NCBI RefSeq assembly: GCF_900115545.1
Contig: NZ_FOWV01000001.1
Coordinates: 434,001 to 498,000 of the forward strand
Direction: 5' to 3'
DNA from: Ralstonia sp. NFACC01
GTDB taxonomy: Bacteria; Pseudomonadota; Gammaproteobacteria; Burkholderiales; Burkholderiaceae
Length of the DNA: 64,000 nucleotides
Of this stretch, positions 41,769-49,807 are shown one piece after another; position 1 is the first letter of the stretch; the number at the start of each line of letters is the position of its first letter. Both the position numbers and the translations under genes were made by a program. The notes beneath the pieces are model-generated. The model did no database searches, was not told where the DNA came from, and saw only the letters and a list, made by a program, of their open reading frames with translations.

Positions 41769-41861
41769 GGGGAAAGTCGGTGGCATTGCGTGATGCGGAC
41801 GCTGTCTTTATAGCATCGTCAAATGACACCACGAGCCGTTCTGTCCGCCGCTTCATTCGGA

Positions 41862-41883
41862 TCGAGGCGGCAGGATTTGAACT
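41862..41883 (-). repeat. Partial copy of the tRNA-Pro 3' end
   Basis: This stretch matches the T-arm and acceptor end of tRNA-Pro(TGG) at 42316-42337 with two differences; 17 consecutive bases (41866-41882 and 42320-42336) are identical. It has the same orientation as the intact tRNA. It looks like one side of an attachment duplication. Confidence 0.7.
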
Positions 41884-41956
41884 CGGACGCCATGCGCGGG
41901 CACGTTGTTATTGAAACGCTCCGGAGTGGCGCGGGCGTTCCATTCATTTCAAGGAC

Positions 41957-42199
41957 TTGAGGTTGCCATTGCCGTTGTCTATGTTCATTGACGGGGCAAC
42001 ATTGACGGGTGAAATGATGCTGGCAACCTTCCTAAATCGCATTCCGACGTGGGCCTTGATAGCAGGGCTGCTGGCCCTGTTCGGCTATGGCTACGTAAGC
42101 GACCAGTTGGCAAATGAGCCCAACTGTAGGGCCTATATGAAGGCCTATGGCTTGAAGGGAGACTGCGAGAACGCCGTTTTCAGATGGTTCAAGTCATAG
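41957..42199 (+). CDS. Small membrane protein between tRNA-Pro repeats
   Basis: A reading frame of up to 80 residues. It can start at TTG 41957 (AAGGA just upstream), ATG 41981 or ATG 42014. A hydrophobic helix lies at about residues 31-49 and the C-terminus is charged, with two Cys residues. It stands alone between a partial and the intact tRNA-Pro copy, so it may be cargo of a small inserted element. I do not recognise the family. Confidence 0.5.
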   Translation: MRLPLPLSMFIDGATLTGEMMLATFLNRIPTWALIAGLLALFGYGYVSDQLANEPNCRAYMKAYGLKGDCENAVFRWFKS

Positions 42200-42263
42200 G
42201 CATAGGCGGCGAGGACCTTCATGGGATGCGCACGTAGAGCCGCATCCGCATAGGCACCAAACA

Positions 42264-42300
42264 AAAACGGCTTACGTAGTGAACGTAAGCCGTTTTGTTT
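42264..42300. terminator. Terminator of tRNA-Pro
   Basis: AAAACGGCTTACGT pairs perfectly with ACGTAAGCCGTTTT around AGTGA; T-rich on both ends. It lies directly 3' of the minus-strand tRNA. Confidence 0.92.
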
Positions 42301-42312
42301 GCTGCTCAATTC

Positions 42313-42389
42313 TGGTCGGGGCGGCAGGATTTGAACCCGCGGTCTTCCGGTCCCAAACCGGACGCGTTACCAGACTACGCTACGCCCCG
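42313..42389 (-). tRNA. tRNA-Pro (TGG anticodon)
   Basis: A 77-base cloverleaf on the minus strand: acceptor CGGGGCG/CGCCCCG, D-arm, anticodon stem CCGGT/ACCGG with loop TTTGGGA (anticodon TGG), T-arm with GGTTCAAATCC, encoded CCA at 42313-42315. Confidence 0.97.
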
Positions 42390-42424
42390 AAGACCGCGAT
42401 TGTACCGCTTCCGCAACACGCTGG

Positions 42425-43246
42425 TCAAATTAGTGTTCGAACGATCATGCCCAACGCCACGACGCCCGCAAAAGCAGCAAATCCTTGCTGCAGCGCCGGC
42501 CCTGCCAAATGCCGCGCAAAGCGCCGGCCCGCCAGCATGCCGGTCAAGGCGCCGGCGGCAAACGGCAGCGCGATATGCCAATCGACATGCCCGCCAATGG
42601 CCGAGGCGACCACACCCCCCATGGACACCAGCGCAATCACTGCTAACGAGGTGGCGACGATGGTTTGCATCGGCAGATCGGTCGCGCGGCGCAATGCGGG
42701 CACGATGACAAAGCCGCCGCCCACGCCGAGCAATCCGGACAGGAAGCCCGCGCCCACGCCCGACGCGGCCAATGCGCGTGCGCATGGCAGCGTCCAGACC
42801 AGCTTGGCCGTGGTGGTGTCGAGGTGGCAGGGCGGGGCGGTTCGCCTCGGCTGGACCTCGGTTGACGGTGCCGCGCGCGCTTGCCGGAACATGCGTAGCG
42901 CCACATAGGCGAGCACCACTGCAAACAGCAGCGTGAGCGGCGTGTTCGGCACGCGGTGCGCAGCCCAGATGCCGAACGGCGAGATCACCACGCCGCACAG
43001 CGCCATCAGCCCAGCGGCCTTGTAGCGGACCTTGCCTTCCCGCAAGCCGAGCATCGCGCCCAGTCCGGCGGACAGCCCCACCGCCAGCAGCGCAATCGGC
43101 GCAGCTTGTGGCACCGACAGATGCAATCCGAAAATCAGTAGCGGCACCGCGACGATAGCCCCACCCGCACCTGTGAGCGCCAGAATGAGCCCCACCACAG
43201 AGCCCAGCCCCGCGCTGACGATCCAACCCGCTTCGATTGGCGACAT
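42425..43246 (-). CDS. TauE/SafE family membrane exporter (sulfide/sulfite module)
   Basis: A 273-residue protein with about eight hydrophobic segments and two internal repeats, each with a Gly-rich start (LTGAGGAIVAVPLLIF; LLGVGGGFVIVPAL), typical of TauE/SafE (DUF81). It lies two bases after the bigR stop and across from a persulfide dioxygenase gene, the arrangement of the BigR regulon, where this transporter is thought to export sulfite produced by the dioxygenase. A His/Thr/Pro-rich cytosolic loop lies mid-protein. Confidence 0.9.
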   Translation of the reverse strand: MSPIEAGWIVSAGLGSVVGLILALTGAGGAIVAVPLLIFGLHLSVPQAAPIALLAVGLSAGLGAMLGLREGKVRYKAAGLMALCGVVISPFGIWAAHRVPNTPLTLLFAVVLAYVALRMFRQARAAPSTEVQPRRTAPPCHLDTTTAKLVWTLPCARALAASGVGAGFLSGLLGVGGGFVIVPALRRATDLPMQTIVATSLAVIALVSMGGVVASAIGGHVDWHIALPFAAGALTGMLAGRRFARHLAGPALQQGFAAFAGVVALGMIVRTLI

Positions 43247-43248
43247 GG

Positions 43249-43614
43249 TCAATGTCCCGCCATCTTTTTCAAGACCTTGCCGCAGTACAGCTCGGAGAGT
43301 GTCTGCATGACCTGGATGACCTCGAAGCTGGCGAGCCGATAGTAGATGTATTTGCCCTCGCGCCGCGTGGTGACAAGGCCCTCGTCGCGCAGCACACCCA
43401 GCTGCTGCGACAGGCTGGGCTGATGTAGGCCCACCAACGCCTCGAGCTCGCTGACATTGCGCTCGCCCTGCGTAAGTTGGCAGAGCAGCAGCAGACGGTC
43501 TTCGTGGGCCATGGCCTTGAGCACGGCACACGCCTGCGACGCCGAGGCGCGCAGCATGGAAATGGCCGCCTCGGGCAGCGGCACAACGTCGGGATTGGCT
43601 GTGGAATGGCTCAT
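43249..43614 (-). CDS. bigR: BigR-like ArsR-family persulfide sensor
   Basis: A 121-residue winged-helix repressor. Two Cys residues, Cys45 and Cys111, are 66 residues apart, the same spacing as the sensing pair Cys42/Cys108 of Xylella BigR, which forms a (tetra)sulfide link with reactive sulfur and releases DNA. ATG 43614 gives the family N-terminus. It precedes the TauE-like gene by two bases and is divergent from the persulfide dioxygenase gene, with an AT-rich palindrome between them. Confidence 0.9.
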   Translation of the reverse strand: MSHSTANPDVVPLPEAAISMLRASASQACAVLKAMAHEDRLLLLCQLTQGERNVSELEALVGLHQPSLSQQLGVLRDEGLVTTRREGKYIYYRLASFEVIQVMQTLSELYCGKVLKKMAGH

Positions 43615-43677
43615 GAGGCGTGGCACGGGATTCTATTCGCGCTGTTTGCACTATTGGCAGACAGAATGTCAGACGAT

Positions 43678-43697
43678 ATTCTATAAAAATATAGATT
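43678..43697. promoter_or_regulatory. Candidate BigR operator
   Basis: TCTATA (43680-43685), AAAA, TATAGA (43690-43695): a perfect 6-bp inverted repeat in an AT-rich stretch, unusual in this GC-rich DNA, 20 bases before the dioxygenase start and 66 upstream of bigR. Confidence 0.65.
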
Positions 43698-43714
43698 GTT
43701 CGGGAACGTCCACC

Positions 43715-44575
43715 ATGCATGCCCAGATCGAATCCTTCTTTGACCCCGAAACCTGCACCATGACCTACGTGGTGCACGCAGGCCCCGGCACGCCTTGCGC
43801 CGTGATCGACTCGGTACTCGACTACGACCCGAAATCCGGCCGTACGACGACCCGGTCAGCCGACCGCGTTGCTGCCTTCATCGAAGCGCAGGACTTACGC
43901 ATCGAATGGCTGCTGGAGACCCACGCGCATGCCGATCACTTGTCGGCCGCGCCGTATCTGCGTGGGCGTTTCGGTGGGCGCATCGCTATCGGCGAGCGTA
44001 TTCGCGTCGTGCAGGGCGTGTTCAAACCGATCTTCAATCTGGAGCCCTCATTCCTGCTCGATGGTTCGCAGTTCGACCACCTGTTCGCGCCCGACGAAGT
44101 GTTCCATATCGGCAATCTGGAGGCCAAGGCGCTGGCCGTGCCGGGTCACACGCCGGCGGACATGGCATATCAGGTGGGCGATGCGGTGTTTGTGGGTGAC
44201 ACGCTGTTCATGCCGGACGTGGGCACTGCGCGCTGCGATTTTCCGGGCGGGAACGCGGGCACGCTGTACCAGTCGATCCGCCGCCTGCTGGATCTGCCGC
44301 CGGACACCCGGCTCTACATGTGCCACGACTATCCGCCCGCCGGCCGCGAAGCCATCTGCCACACAACAGTGGCAGAGCAGCGCCGCGCCAACATCCATGT
44401 GCGCGATGGCGTGACCGAGGCCGAGTTCGTGCAGATGCGCACGAAGCGCGACGCCACGCTCAGCATGCCCACGCTGATCCTGCCGGCTATTCAGGTGAAC
44501 ATTCGCGCGGGCATGTTGCCCCCAGCGGAGCCGAACGGTGTGCAGTACCTCAAGATTCCGCTGAACGCGCTGTAA
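43715..44575 (+). CDS. blh: Persulfide dioxygenase (Blh/ETHE1-type metallo-hydrolase)
   Basis: A 286-residue metallo-beta-lactamase-fold protein. The metal motif reads THAHADH near residue 70, then GHTPAD near residue 146 and GDTLFMPD near residue 164, as in ETHE1-like persulfide dioxygenases, which oxidise glutathione persulfide to sulfite with one iron. It is controlled by the divergent BigR (operator between the genes) and works with the TauE-like exporter in sulfide detoxification. It converges with argP four bases downstream. Confidence 0.88.
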   Translation: MHAQIESFFDPETCTMTYVVHAGPGTPCAVIDSVLDYDPKSGRTTTRSADRVAAFIEAQDLRIEWLLETHAHADHLSAAPYLRGRFGGRIAIGERIRVVQGVFKPIFNLEPSFLLDGSQFDHLFAPDEVFHIGNLEAKALAVPGHTPADMAYQVGDAVFVGDTLFMPDVGTARCDFPGGNAGTLYQSIRRLLDLPPDTRLYMCHDYPPAGREAICHTTVAEQRRANIHVRDGVTEAEFVQMRTKRDATLSMPTLILPAIQVNIRAGMLPPAEPNGVQYLKIPLNAL

Positions 44576-44578
44576 CAG

Positions 44579-45475
44579 CTAGGGCGGGAGCAGCGCGGCA
44601 CGCGCGGCAGTCAGCACCTCGCGGCTGAGTTCGTCCAGCAGTGCCGATGCCGCCCGCGCGTGCTGCCAATGCAGCGGCACGTCCAACGACGTGTCAGGCA
44701 CCAGCTCGACCAGCGAACCGTCTTCAAGATGCTGCGCAATCAGCGCATGCGGATGCAGCCCCCAGCCCATGCCGGCCACGGCCGCAGTCACAAACGCCTG
44801 TGACGAAGGCAGCAGATGGCGCGGCAGTTCCACATGGCGATGGCACAGGCGCCTTGCCCAGGTGGTCTGCAACGCATCCTTGGTGTTGAACACGAGGCAG
44901 GGCGCTTTCGACAGTTCACCTGCGCCGACCCCGTCTGCGAAATATTCCTGCACGAATGCCGGGCAGGCCGCAGCCAGATAACGCATGGCACCGAGTGGGC
45001 GGCTGTTGCAGCCCGTGGCCGGCCGCGCGGTGGCGGTAACGGCAGCCAGCACGGCGCCGCTGCGCAGCCATTCACTGGTGTGATCCTGGTCATCCACAGC
45101 CACCTCCATCAACACCGGATGCGCCGCTGCGAATGTGGCGATTGCCGGTGCGAGCCACGTCGCCAGGCTGTCGGCATTCACGGCAATGGGCAGCGCAACG
45201 CGCGCAACGCCCTCCTGCGCCAGCGTTGGCAGCGCACCTTGCAGTTCCTGTTCGAGCAGGCGAACGCGGTCTACGTGCTGGCAAAGCCGTCGGCCGGTTT
45301 CAGTCGGGCGGCACGGCTGATCACGCACCACCAGCGCGCAGCCAACGCGTTCTTCCAGCAACCGGATCCGCTGCGAAATGGCCGACGGCGTGACATTGAG
45401 TGCGCGGGCTGCCCGATCGAAGCTGCCTTCTCGGATGACAGCAGCCAAAGCGGCCAAGGCGGAATAGTCGAGCAC
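44579..45475 (-). CDS. argP: LysR-type regulator ArgP
   Basis: A 298-residue LysR regulator: N-terminal winged helix (FDRAARALNVTPSAISQRIRLLE near residue 20) and a periplasmic-binding-like effector domain. The N-terminus MLDYSALAALAAVIREGSF is characteristic of ArgP/IciA. The start is GTG (45475). It is divergent from a LysE/ArgO exporter, the classical pair in which ArgP activates export of arginine or lysine when the amino acid is abundant. Confidence 0.93.
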   Translation of the reverse strand: MLDYSALAALAAVIREGSFDRAARALNVTPSAISQRIRLLEERVGCALVVRDQPCRPTETGRRLCQHVDRVRLLEQELQGALPTLAQEGVARVALPIAVNADSLATWLAPAIATFAAAHPVLMEVAVDDQDHTSEWLRSGAVLAAVTATARPATGCNSRPLGAMRYLAAACPAFVQEYFADGVGAGELSKAPCLVFNTKDALQTTWARRLCHRHVELPRHLLPSSQAFVTAAVAGMGWGLHPHALIAQHLEDGSLVELVPDTSLDVPLHWQHARAASALLDELSREVLTAARAALLPP

Positions 45476-45549
45476 GATAGTTAGTAAAACTGAATTAGGT
45501 GAAGAAAAGATAGTTTGTCTTCATCGCATCGGCCCGGCAAGCTGCGCGC

Positions 45550-46191
45550 ATGACAACATCGATTGCGACTTCCTCTTCCGTCTTCCTGCAGGGCTTGGCC
45601 CTGAGCCTGGGGCTGATCGTGGCCATTGGCGCGCAGAACGCTTTCGTGCTGCGTCAGGGTCTGCGCCGTGAGCACGTGGGGAGTGTCGTGCTGTTCTGTG
45701 CGATGGCAGATGCGCTGCTGGTCTTGGCGGGCGTGCTTGGCATGGCGCAGGCGTTGGGTGAGCGACCCAGCCTGGCGCGTTTTCTTGCGTTGGCGGGCGC
45801 CGCGTTCCTGTTGCTGTATGGCGTGCAGGCGCTGTGGCGGGCGCGGCATTCCAGCCAGTTACGGGCCGCCGCAGGTGGCGATGGCCTCAGCCGGGGCGCG
45901 GCGCTGGCGCAGGCGGCGGCCTTTACGCTGCTCAATCCCCACGTCTATCTGGATACGGTGCTGCTCGTGGGCAGCATTGGCGCGCAGCAAGCCTCGGCAT
46001 TGCGCGGCTGGTTTGTAGCGGGGGCAGGATCGGCGAGCCTGTTGTGGTTTGTGTCGCTCGGGTTTGGCGCGCGCTGGCTCGCACCATGGTTTGCCCGGCC
46101 GAAGGCGTGGCAGGTGCTGGACGGCTTGATTGGCGTGACGATGCTGGTGCTGTCTGCGGTGCTGCTGCGTCACGCGCTGGGCGGGCTTTGA
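45550..46191 (+). CDS. argO: LysE/ArgO-type basic amino-acid exporter
   Basis: A 213-residue inner-membrane protein with about six hydrophobic segments and the LysE block LIVAIGAQNAFVLRQG near residue 22, plus LLNPHVYLDTV near residue 124. It exports arginine or lysine. It shares a 74-base control region with argP, whose product should bind there. Confidence 0.93.
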   Translation: MTTSIATSSSVFLQGLALSLGLIVAIGAQNAFVLRQGLRREHVGSVVLFCAMADALLVLAGVLGMAQALGERPSLARFLALAGAAFLLLYGVQALWRARHSSQLRAAAGGDGLSRGAALAQAAAFTLLNPHVYLDTVLLVGSIGAQQASALRGWFVAGAGSASLLWFVSLGFGARWLAPWFARPKAWQVLDGLIGVTMLVLSAVLLRHALGGL

Positions 46192-46202
46192 TTCGATTGC
46201 GT

Positions 46203-46436
46203 CTACCGTAAAGCCGCCGCTGTCTGCATGCCCTTGCGCACGCGGAGTACGCCCAGCGATTTCAATAACGCATGCCCCTGCAGCGTCACGCGCGGTTCGC
46301 TCACGCCAGGGCTTGGACGATCCAGTGTTAGGAGTTGCAGCGCCAGCAGCGTTTCAACATCCACCGTGTCCAGATCGCGCGGTTGCGAGTTGCCGCATAG
46401 CAAAACCAGCGTCGCAATTTCATGGGGACTCAGCAT
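46203..46436 (-). CDS. Small conserved-looking protein, unknown function
   Basis: A 77-residue protein with CTGGAGAC nine bases before ATG 46436. It appears helical, Leu-rich, without membrane segments, with one Cys. The longer frame upstream to 46829 lacks a ribosome site and is not supported. It converges with argO. I do not recognise the family. Confidence 0.55.
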   Translation of the reverse strand: MLSPHEIATLVLLCGNSQPRDLDTVDVETLLALQLLTLDRPSPGVSEPRVTLQGHALLKSLGVLRVRKGMQTAAALR

Positions 46437-46737
46437 CGTTGTCTCCAGCTTGATTTTGTAAGGGGGAGGGCCCTTCTGTCGCGCAGATGGCCTTTGTACA
46501 AAACCGTGCGTAAGCGTTACCACATAGCCTGCGTCGGAAGTGCCAACAGCCGCTCCGCGATGTGCTGTCAGGCGATCTGAAGTGCGTTTCCTTTGGCCCT
46601 GACGCGGGCGTTTGCGGCATCGGGCGCGGGGGGAGGGCGCAATTGCCATTCCCGAGTCAGCGCTGCGGTGCTGGCGGAGAGGTATGTGTCCTGCTGAGCG
46701 ACATGCGTTCAGCACGAGAAGGATGCGAGGAGGCGAA

Positions 46738-47088
46738 ATGGCAACCTGGACGGGCAGTTGGCGGAACCAATACGGCTCCGTTGTGACATTGGAGGAAGAC
46801 GGCGAGCGGCTGTCGGGCACATTCCGCACGGCGCTGGATGACAGCGGCTTCTTCGGCCGGGACTACGACGTGGTCGGAACCTGCCACGGCGATTGCATCG
46901 CATTCGCCTTTGCCGGTGGGACGCCCAAGGGCGACATGGTGTGTGCGTTCACCGGTGTGCTGCGCGCGGGCAGGTTGGAGACCGTTTGGCACGTGGTGTC
47001 GGACCGGGCCACAGAGGGCGACGGCAAGCGGGTCTGGCCGCATGCGGTCATGACCAACGCCGACACGTTCGAGCGTGTCTCGGAATAG
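46738..47088 (+). CDS. Avidin/streptavidin-family protein
   Basis: A 116-residue protein with GAGGAGG upstream of ATG. Several avidin landmarks are in order: GSWRNQYGS near residue 6 (Asn10 and Ser14 equal streptavidin Asn23 and Ser27), LSGTF near 25, VWHVVSD with Trp84 (Trp108), Trp100 (Trp120) and DTFERV with Asp109 (Asp128). Other biotin contacts differ: Tyr43 is Phe, Ser45 is Thr, and Trp79/Trp92 positions are Phe. So the fold is likely, tight biotin binding uncertain. No signal peptide is present, unlike secreted avidins. The ~300 bases upstream (46437-46737) hold no gene. Confidence 0.75.
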   Translation: MATWTGSWRNQYGSVVTLEEDGERLSGTFRTALDDSGFFGRDYDVVGTCHGDCIAFAFAGGTPKGDMVCAFTGVLRAGRLETVWHVVSDRATEGDGKRVWPHAVMTNADTFERVSE

Positions 47089-47097
47089 CCGCGCGCC

Positions 47098-47556
47098 TCA
47101 GCCGCGCTTTCTCGCCGGGCGCGCCGGAGGTTCTGCAGCGGGCTGCTTGAGCGGTCGCAGGTTCATCTTGTCGAAGACGCGGCGGGCGCGTTCGGCGCAG
47201 TCTTCACCGTCGGCCTCGTGGTCGACTTCGCGAATGAGCGCCAGCAAGTCGCGCTTGTTTTGCGCCAGGTGCTGCTCCAGCACATCGATTTCCGCGACTT
47301 TGCGGCGCAGCGCCTGCAGCAGTTCTTCGCGTGACCACGCGCCTTGGTGTCCGGGCAAAAAGGCGCGAATCTCTTCCAGCGAGAACCCCGCACTTTGCGC
47401 GCGCAAGATGATCTGCAGCCGCGTCACCGATTCCGGCGCGTACTCCCGATACCCATTGGATTGCCGCTCAGCGGGCTGCAACAGGCCGCTGGCTTCATAG
47501 AACCGAATGCGGGAGGCGGCCACGCCGCTCAGGCGGGCCAGTTCACCAATCTTCAT
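47098..47556 (-). CDS. MerR-family regulator
   Basis: A 152-residue regulator: MerR winged helix (MKIGELARLSGVAASRIRFYE...SNGYREY) followed by a dimerising coiled coil (about residues 78-115) and a basic Pro/Ala/Arg tail. One Cys lies near residue 119. No metal-binding Cys cluster is seen, so an organic or redox signal is more likely than metal. It is divergent from an Old Yellow Enzyme gene with a MerR-type promoter between, followed by an aldo/keto reductase, which suggests a response to reactive aldehydes, quinones or similar electrophiles (inference). Confidence 0.88.
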   Translation of the reverse strand: MKIGELARLSGVAASRIRFYEASGLLQPAERQSNGYREYAPESVTRLQIILRAQSAGFSLEEIRAFLPGHQGAWSREELLQALRRKVAEIDVLEQHLAQNKRDLLALIREVDHEADGEDCAERARRVFDKMNLRPLKQPAAEPPARPARKRG

Positions 47557-47573
47557 GTGCGTGCTCCGCAGAC

Positions 47574-47604
47574 TTGACATTCAAGTTGACTTTAAGCTTA
47601 GGGT
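47574..47604 (+). promoter_or_regulatory. MerR-type promoter with 19-base spacer
   Basis: TTGACA (47574-47579), a 19-base spacer and TAGGGT (47599-47604). The spacer carries the imperfect dyad TTCAAG...CTTTAAG. The overlong spacer is the hallmark of MerR-activated promoters. Confidence 0.7.
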
Positions 47605-47644
47605 TCAGGTGTCGTCAAATGTCAAATCCCCCGCGGATGCCACC

Positions 47645-48880
47645 ATGAAACTCTTCACGCCCCTCGTCCTGCCCAATGGCGCGGTGATCCCGAATCGCCT
47701 GGCCAAAGCCGCCATGGAAGAAAACATGGCCGATGCCGATCACGCGCCTTCCGACGCGTTGCTGCGTCTGTATGAGGCCTGGGCCGCAGGCGGCGCCGGC
47801 CTGATCCTGACCGGCAACGTGATGGTCGACCACCGCGCCATGACGGGCCCGAACGGCGTCGTGCTGGAAGACGGCGCGCATCTCGAACGCTTTCGCCGCT
47901 GGGCCCAGGCGGCGCGCGCGCATGGTGCGCATGCGTGGGTGCAGATCAACCATCCGGGGCGCCAGATGCCGGCATCGCTCGGGCAGCCGACGGTGGCGCC
48001 TTCGGCAGTTCCGCTGGCGCTGGGCGCGCTGTCCAAGCAGTTTCCGGTGCCGCGCGAGATGACCGAGGCGGATATCCGCGAGGTCCAGCAGCGCTTCACG
48101 CGTAGCGCGCAACTGGCCGAGCAGAGCGGCTTTACCGGCGTGCAGATCCACGCCGCGCATGGCTATCTGCTGAGCCAGTTTCTGTCGCCCATTTCCAACC
48201 GTCGGCAGGACCCGTGGGGCGGCCCGATCGAGAATCGCGCGCGCCTGCTGCTCGATATCGTGCGCAGCGTGCGCGCCGCCGTGTCGCCGCAGTTCGTCGT
48301 GGCGGTCAAGCTGAACTCCGCCGATTTCCAGCGCGGCGGCTTCAGTCCGGACGATGCGAAGCAGGTGGTCGAGCTGCTCAACCCGCTGGGCGTCGACCTC
48401 GTTGAATTGTCCGGCGGCAGCTACGAAGTGCCGGCCATGCAAGGGCAGGCGCGCGATGGCCGCACACTCGCCCGCGAAGCGTATTTCCTGGAATTCGCCC
48501 GCGACATTGCCGGCATTGCCCGCATGCCGCTGATGGTCACGGGCGGCATCCGGCGCCGCGCGGTGGCGGAGCAGGTGGTCGACAGCGGTGTCGATATGGT
48601 CGGCATTGCGACGGCGCTGTCCATCGATCCGAACCTGCCGCGCGACTGGGCGGGCGGCAAGAACAGCGCGCCGGTGCTGCAACCCATCACGTGGAAGAAC
48701 AAGGCGCTGGGCGCACTCGCCAACATGGCTGTCGTCAAGTTTCAGCTCGGGCGGTTGAGCAAGGGGCGCACGACAGCCCCTGGCGTGTCGCCCCTGCGGG
48801 CGCTGATCGAGCAGCAATTGGCCGCGGCCTGCCAGTCGCGGCGCTATCGCCGGTGGGCGGCGCAACGTCAGGCGCGCTAG
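47645..48880 (+). CDS. NADH:flavin oxidoreductase, Old Yellow Enzyme family
   Basis: A 411-residue FMN enzyme. Family blocks are clear: KAAMEENMA near residue 21, VQINHPGRQMP near residue 99, VQIHAAHGYLLSQFLSP near residue 167 with the catalytic-pocket His pair, and DPWGGPIENRARLL. It reduces activated C=C bonds or nitro groups with NAD(P)H. ATG 47645 starts the canonical N-terminus. It lies downstream of a MerR-type promoter and 89 bases before an aldo/keto reductase gene. Confidence 0.92.
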   Translation: MKLFTPLVLPNGAVIPNRLAKAAMEENMADADHAPSDALLRLYEAWAAGGAGLILTGNVMVDHRAMTGPNGVVLEDGAHLERFRRWAQAARAHGAHAWVQINHPGRQMPASLGQPTVAPSAVPLALGALSKQFPVPREMTEADIREVQQRFTRSAQLAEQSGFTGVQIHAAHGYLLSQFLSPISNRRQDPWGGPIENRARLLLDIVRSVRAAVSPQFVVAVKLNSADFQRGGFSPDDAKQVVELLNPLGVDLVELSGGSYEVPAMQGQARDGRTLAREAYFLEFARDIAGIARMPLMVTGGIRRRAVAEQVVDSGVDMVGIATALSIDPNLPRDWAGGKNSAPVLQPITWKNKALGALANMAVVKFQLGRLSKGRTTAPGVSPLRALIEQQLAAACQSRRYRRWAAQRQAR

Positions 48881-48969
48881 CCGTATTTTCTGACCGGACG
48901 GGCGCGAGCTTAACGGCGCGCCGCGTCTCTTGTAGATTCATGTTTTGCCTGACGATCGGAAAGCACGAC

Positions 48970-49803
48970 ATGAAACACGTCACTCTGCCCAACGGCGAAC
49001 GCGTCCCTGCACTCGGCATGGGCACCTGGAACATGGGCGACGACCGCGCCACGCGCGCCGAAGAAATCGCCACGCTGCGCTTGGGCCTCGACCTGGGTTT
49101 GCGCCTGATCGACACCGCCGAGATGTACGGCGAAGGCCGCTCTGAATCGCTGATTGGCGAGGCCATTGCCGGACGGCGCGATGAGGTCTTTCTCGTCAGC
49201 AAGGTCTATCCGCACAACGCCAGCCGGCGCGGTATCGCCGCGGCGTGCGAGCGCAGCCTGCGCCGCCTCGGCACCGACCGGCTCGATCTGTACCTGCTGC
49301 ACTGGCGTGGCGATGTGCCGTTCGAAGACACGTTGGAAGGCCTGCAGGCCCTGCAGCGCGAAGGCAAGATCCGCCAGTACGGCGTGAGCAATCTCGACCT
49401 GTCCGACATGGAGGAATGGTGGGACGCGCCCGGCGGCGATCAGACCGCCGTCAACCAGCTGCTCTACAACCTGAGCCGGCGCGGCATCGAGTGGGATCTG
49501 TTGCCCTGGCTGCGCGAGCGCCGCGTGCCGGTGATGGCCTATTCGCCCATCGAGCAGGCGCGGCTCGTTCGGCATCCGAAGCTGGTGCGCTTCGCCCAGG
49601 CGTGCGGCATGACGCCGGCACAGGTGGCACTCGCGTGGCTGCTGGCGAATGACGACATCATCGCGATTCCCAAGACCGGCCACCGTGACCGTTTGCGCGA
49701 GAACATCGGGGCGCTGTCGCACACGCTCACGGCTGAGCAGCTTGCGACACTGGACAGCATCTTCCCGCCGCCCAAGGGGCCGCGCGCGCTGGAGATGCTC
49801 TAA
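48970..49803 (+). CDS. Aldo/keto reductase
   Basis: A 277-residue TIM-barrel NADPH reductase. The catalytic tetrad is visible: Asp and Tyr in LIDTAEMYGEG (near residues 46-51), Lys in FLVSKVYP near residue 78, and His in LYLLHWRG near residue 111. It reduces aldehydes or ketones. It probably shares regulation with the OYE gene upstream as a detoxification pair. It converges with a lipoprotein gene four bases downstream. Confidence 0.92.
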   Translation: MKHVTLPNGERVPALGMGTWNMGDDRATRAEEIATLRLGLDLGLRLIDTAEMYGEGRSESLIGEAIAGRRDEVFLVSKVYPHNASRRGIAAACERSLRRLGTDRLDLYLLHWRGDVPFEDTLEGLQALQREGKIRQYGVSNLDLSDMEEWWDAPGGDQTAVNQLLYNLSRRGIEWDLLPWLRERRVPVMAYSPIEQARLVRHPKLVRFAQACGMTPAQVALAWLLANDDIIAIPKTGHRDRLRENIGALSHTLTAEQLATLDSIFPPPKGPRALEML

Positions 49804-49807
49804 GCGC

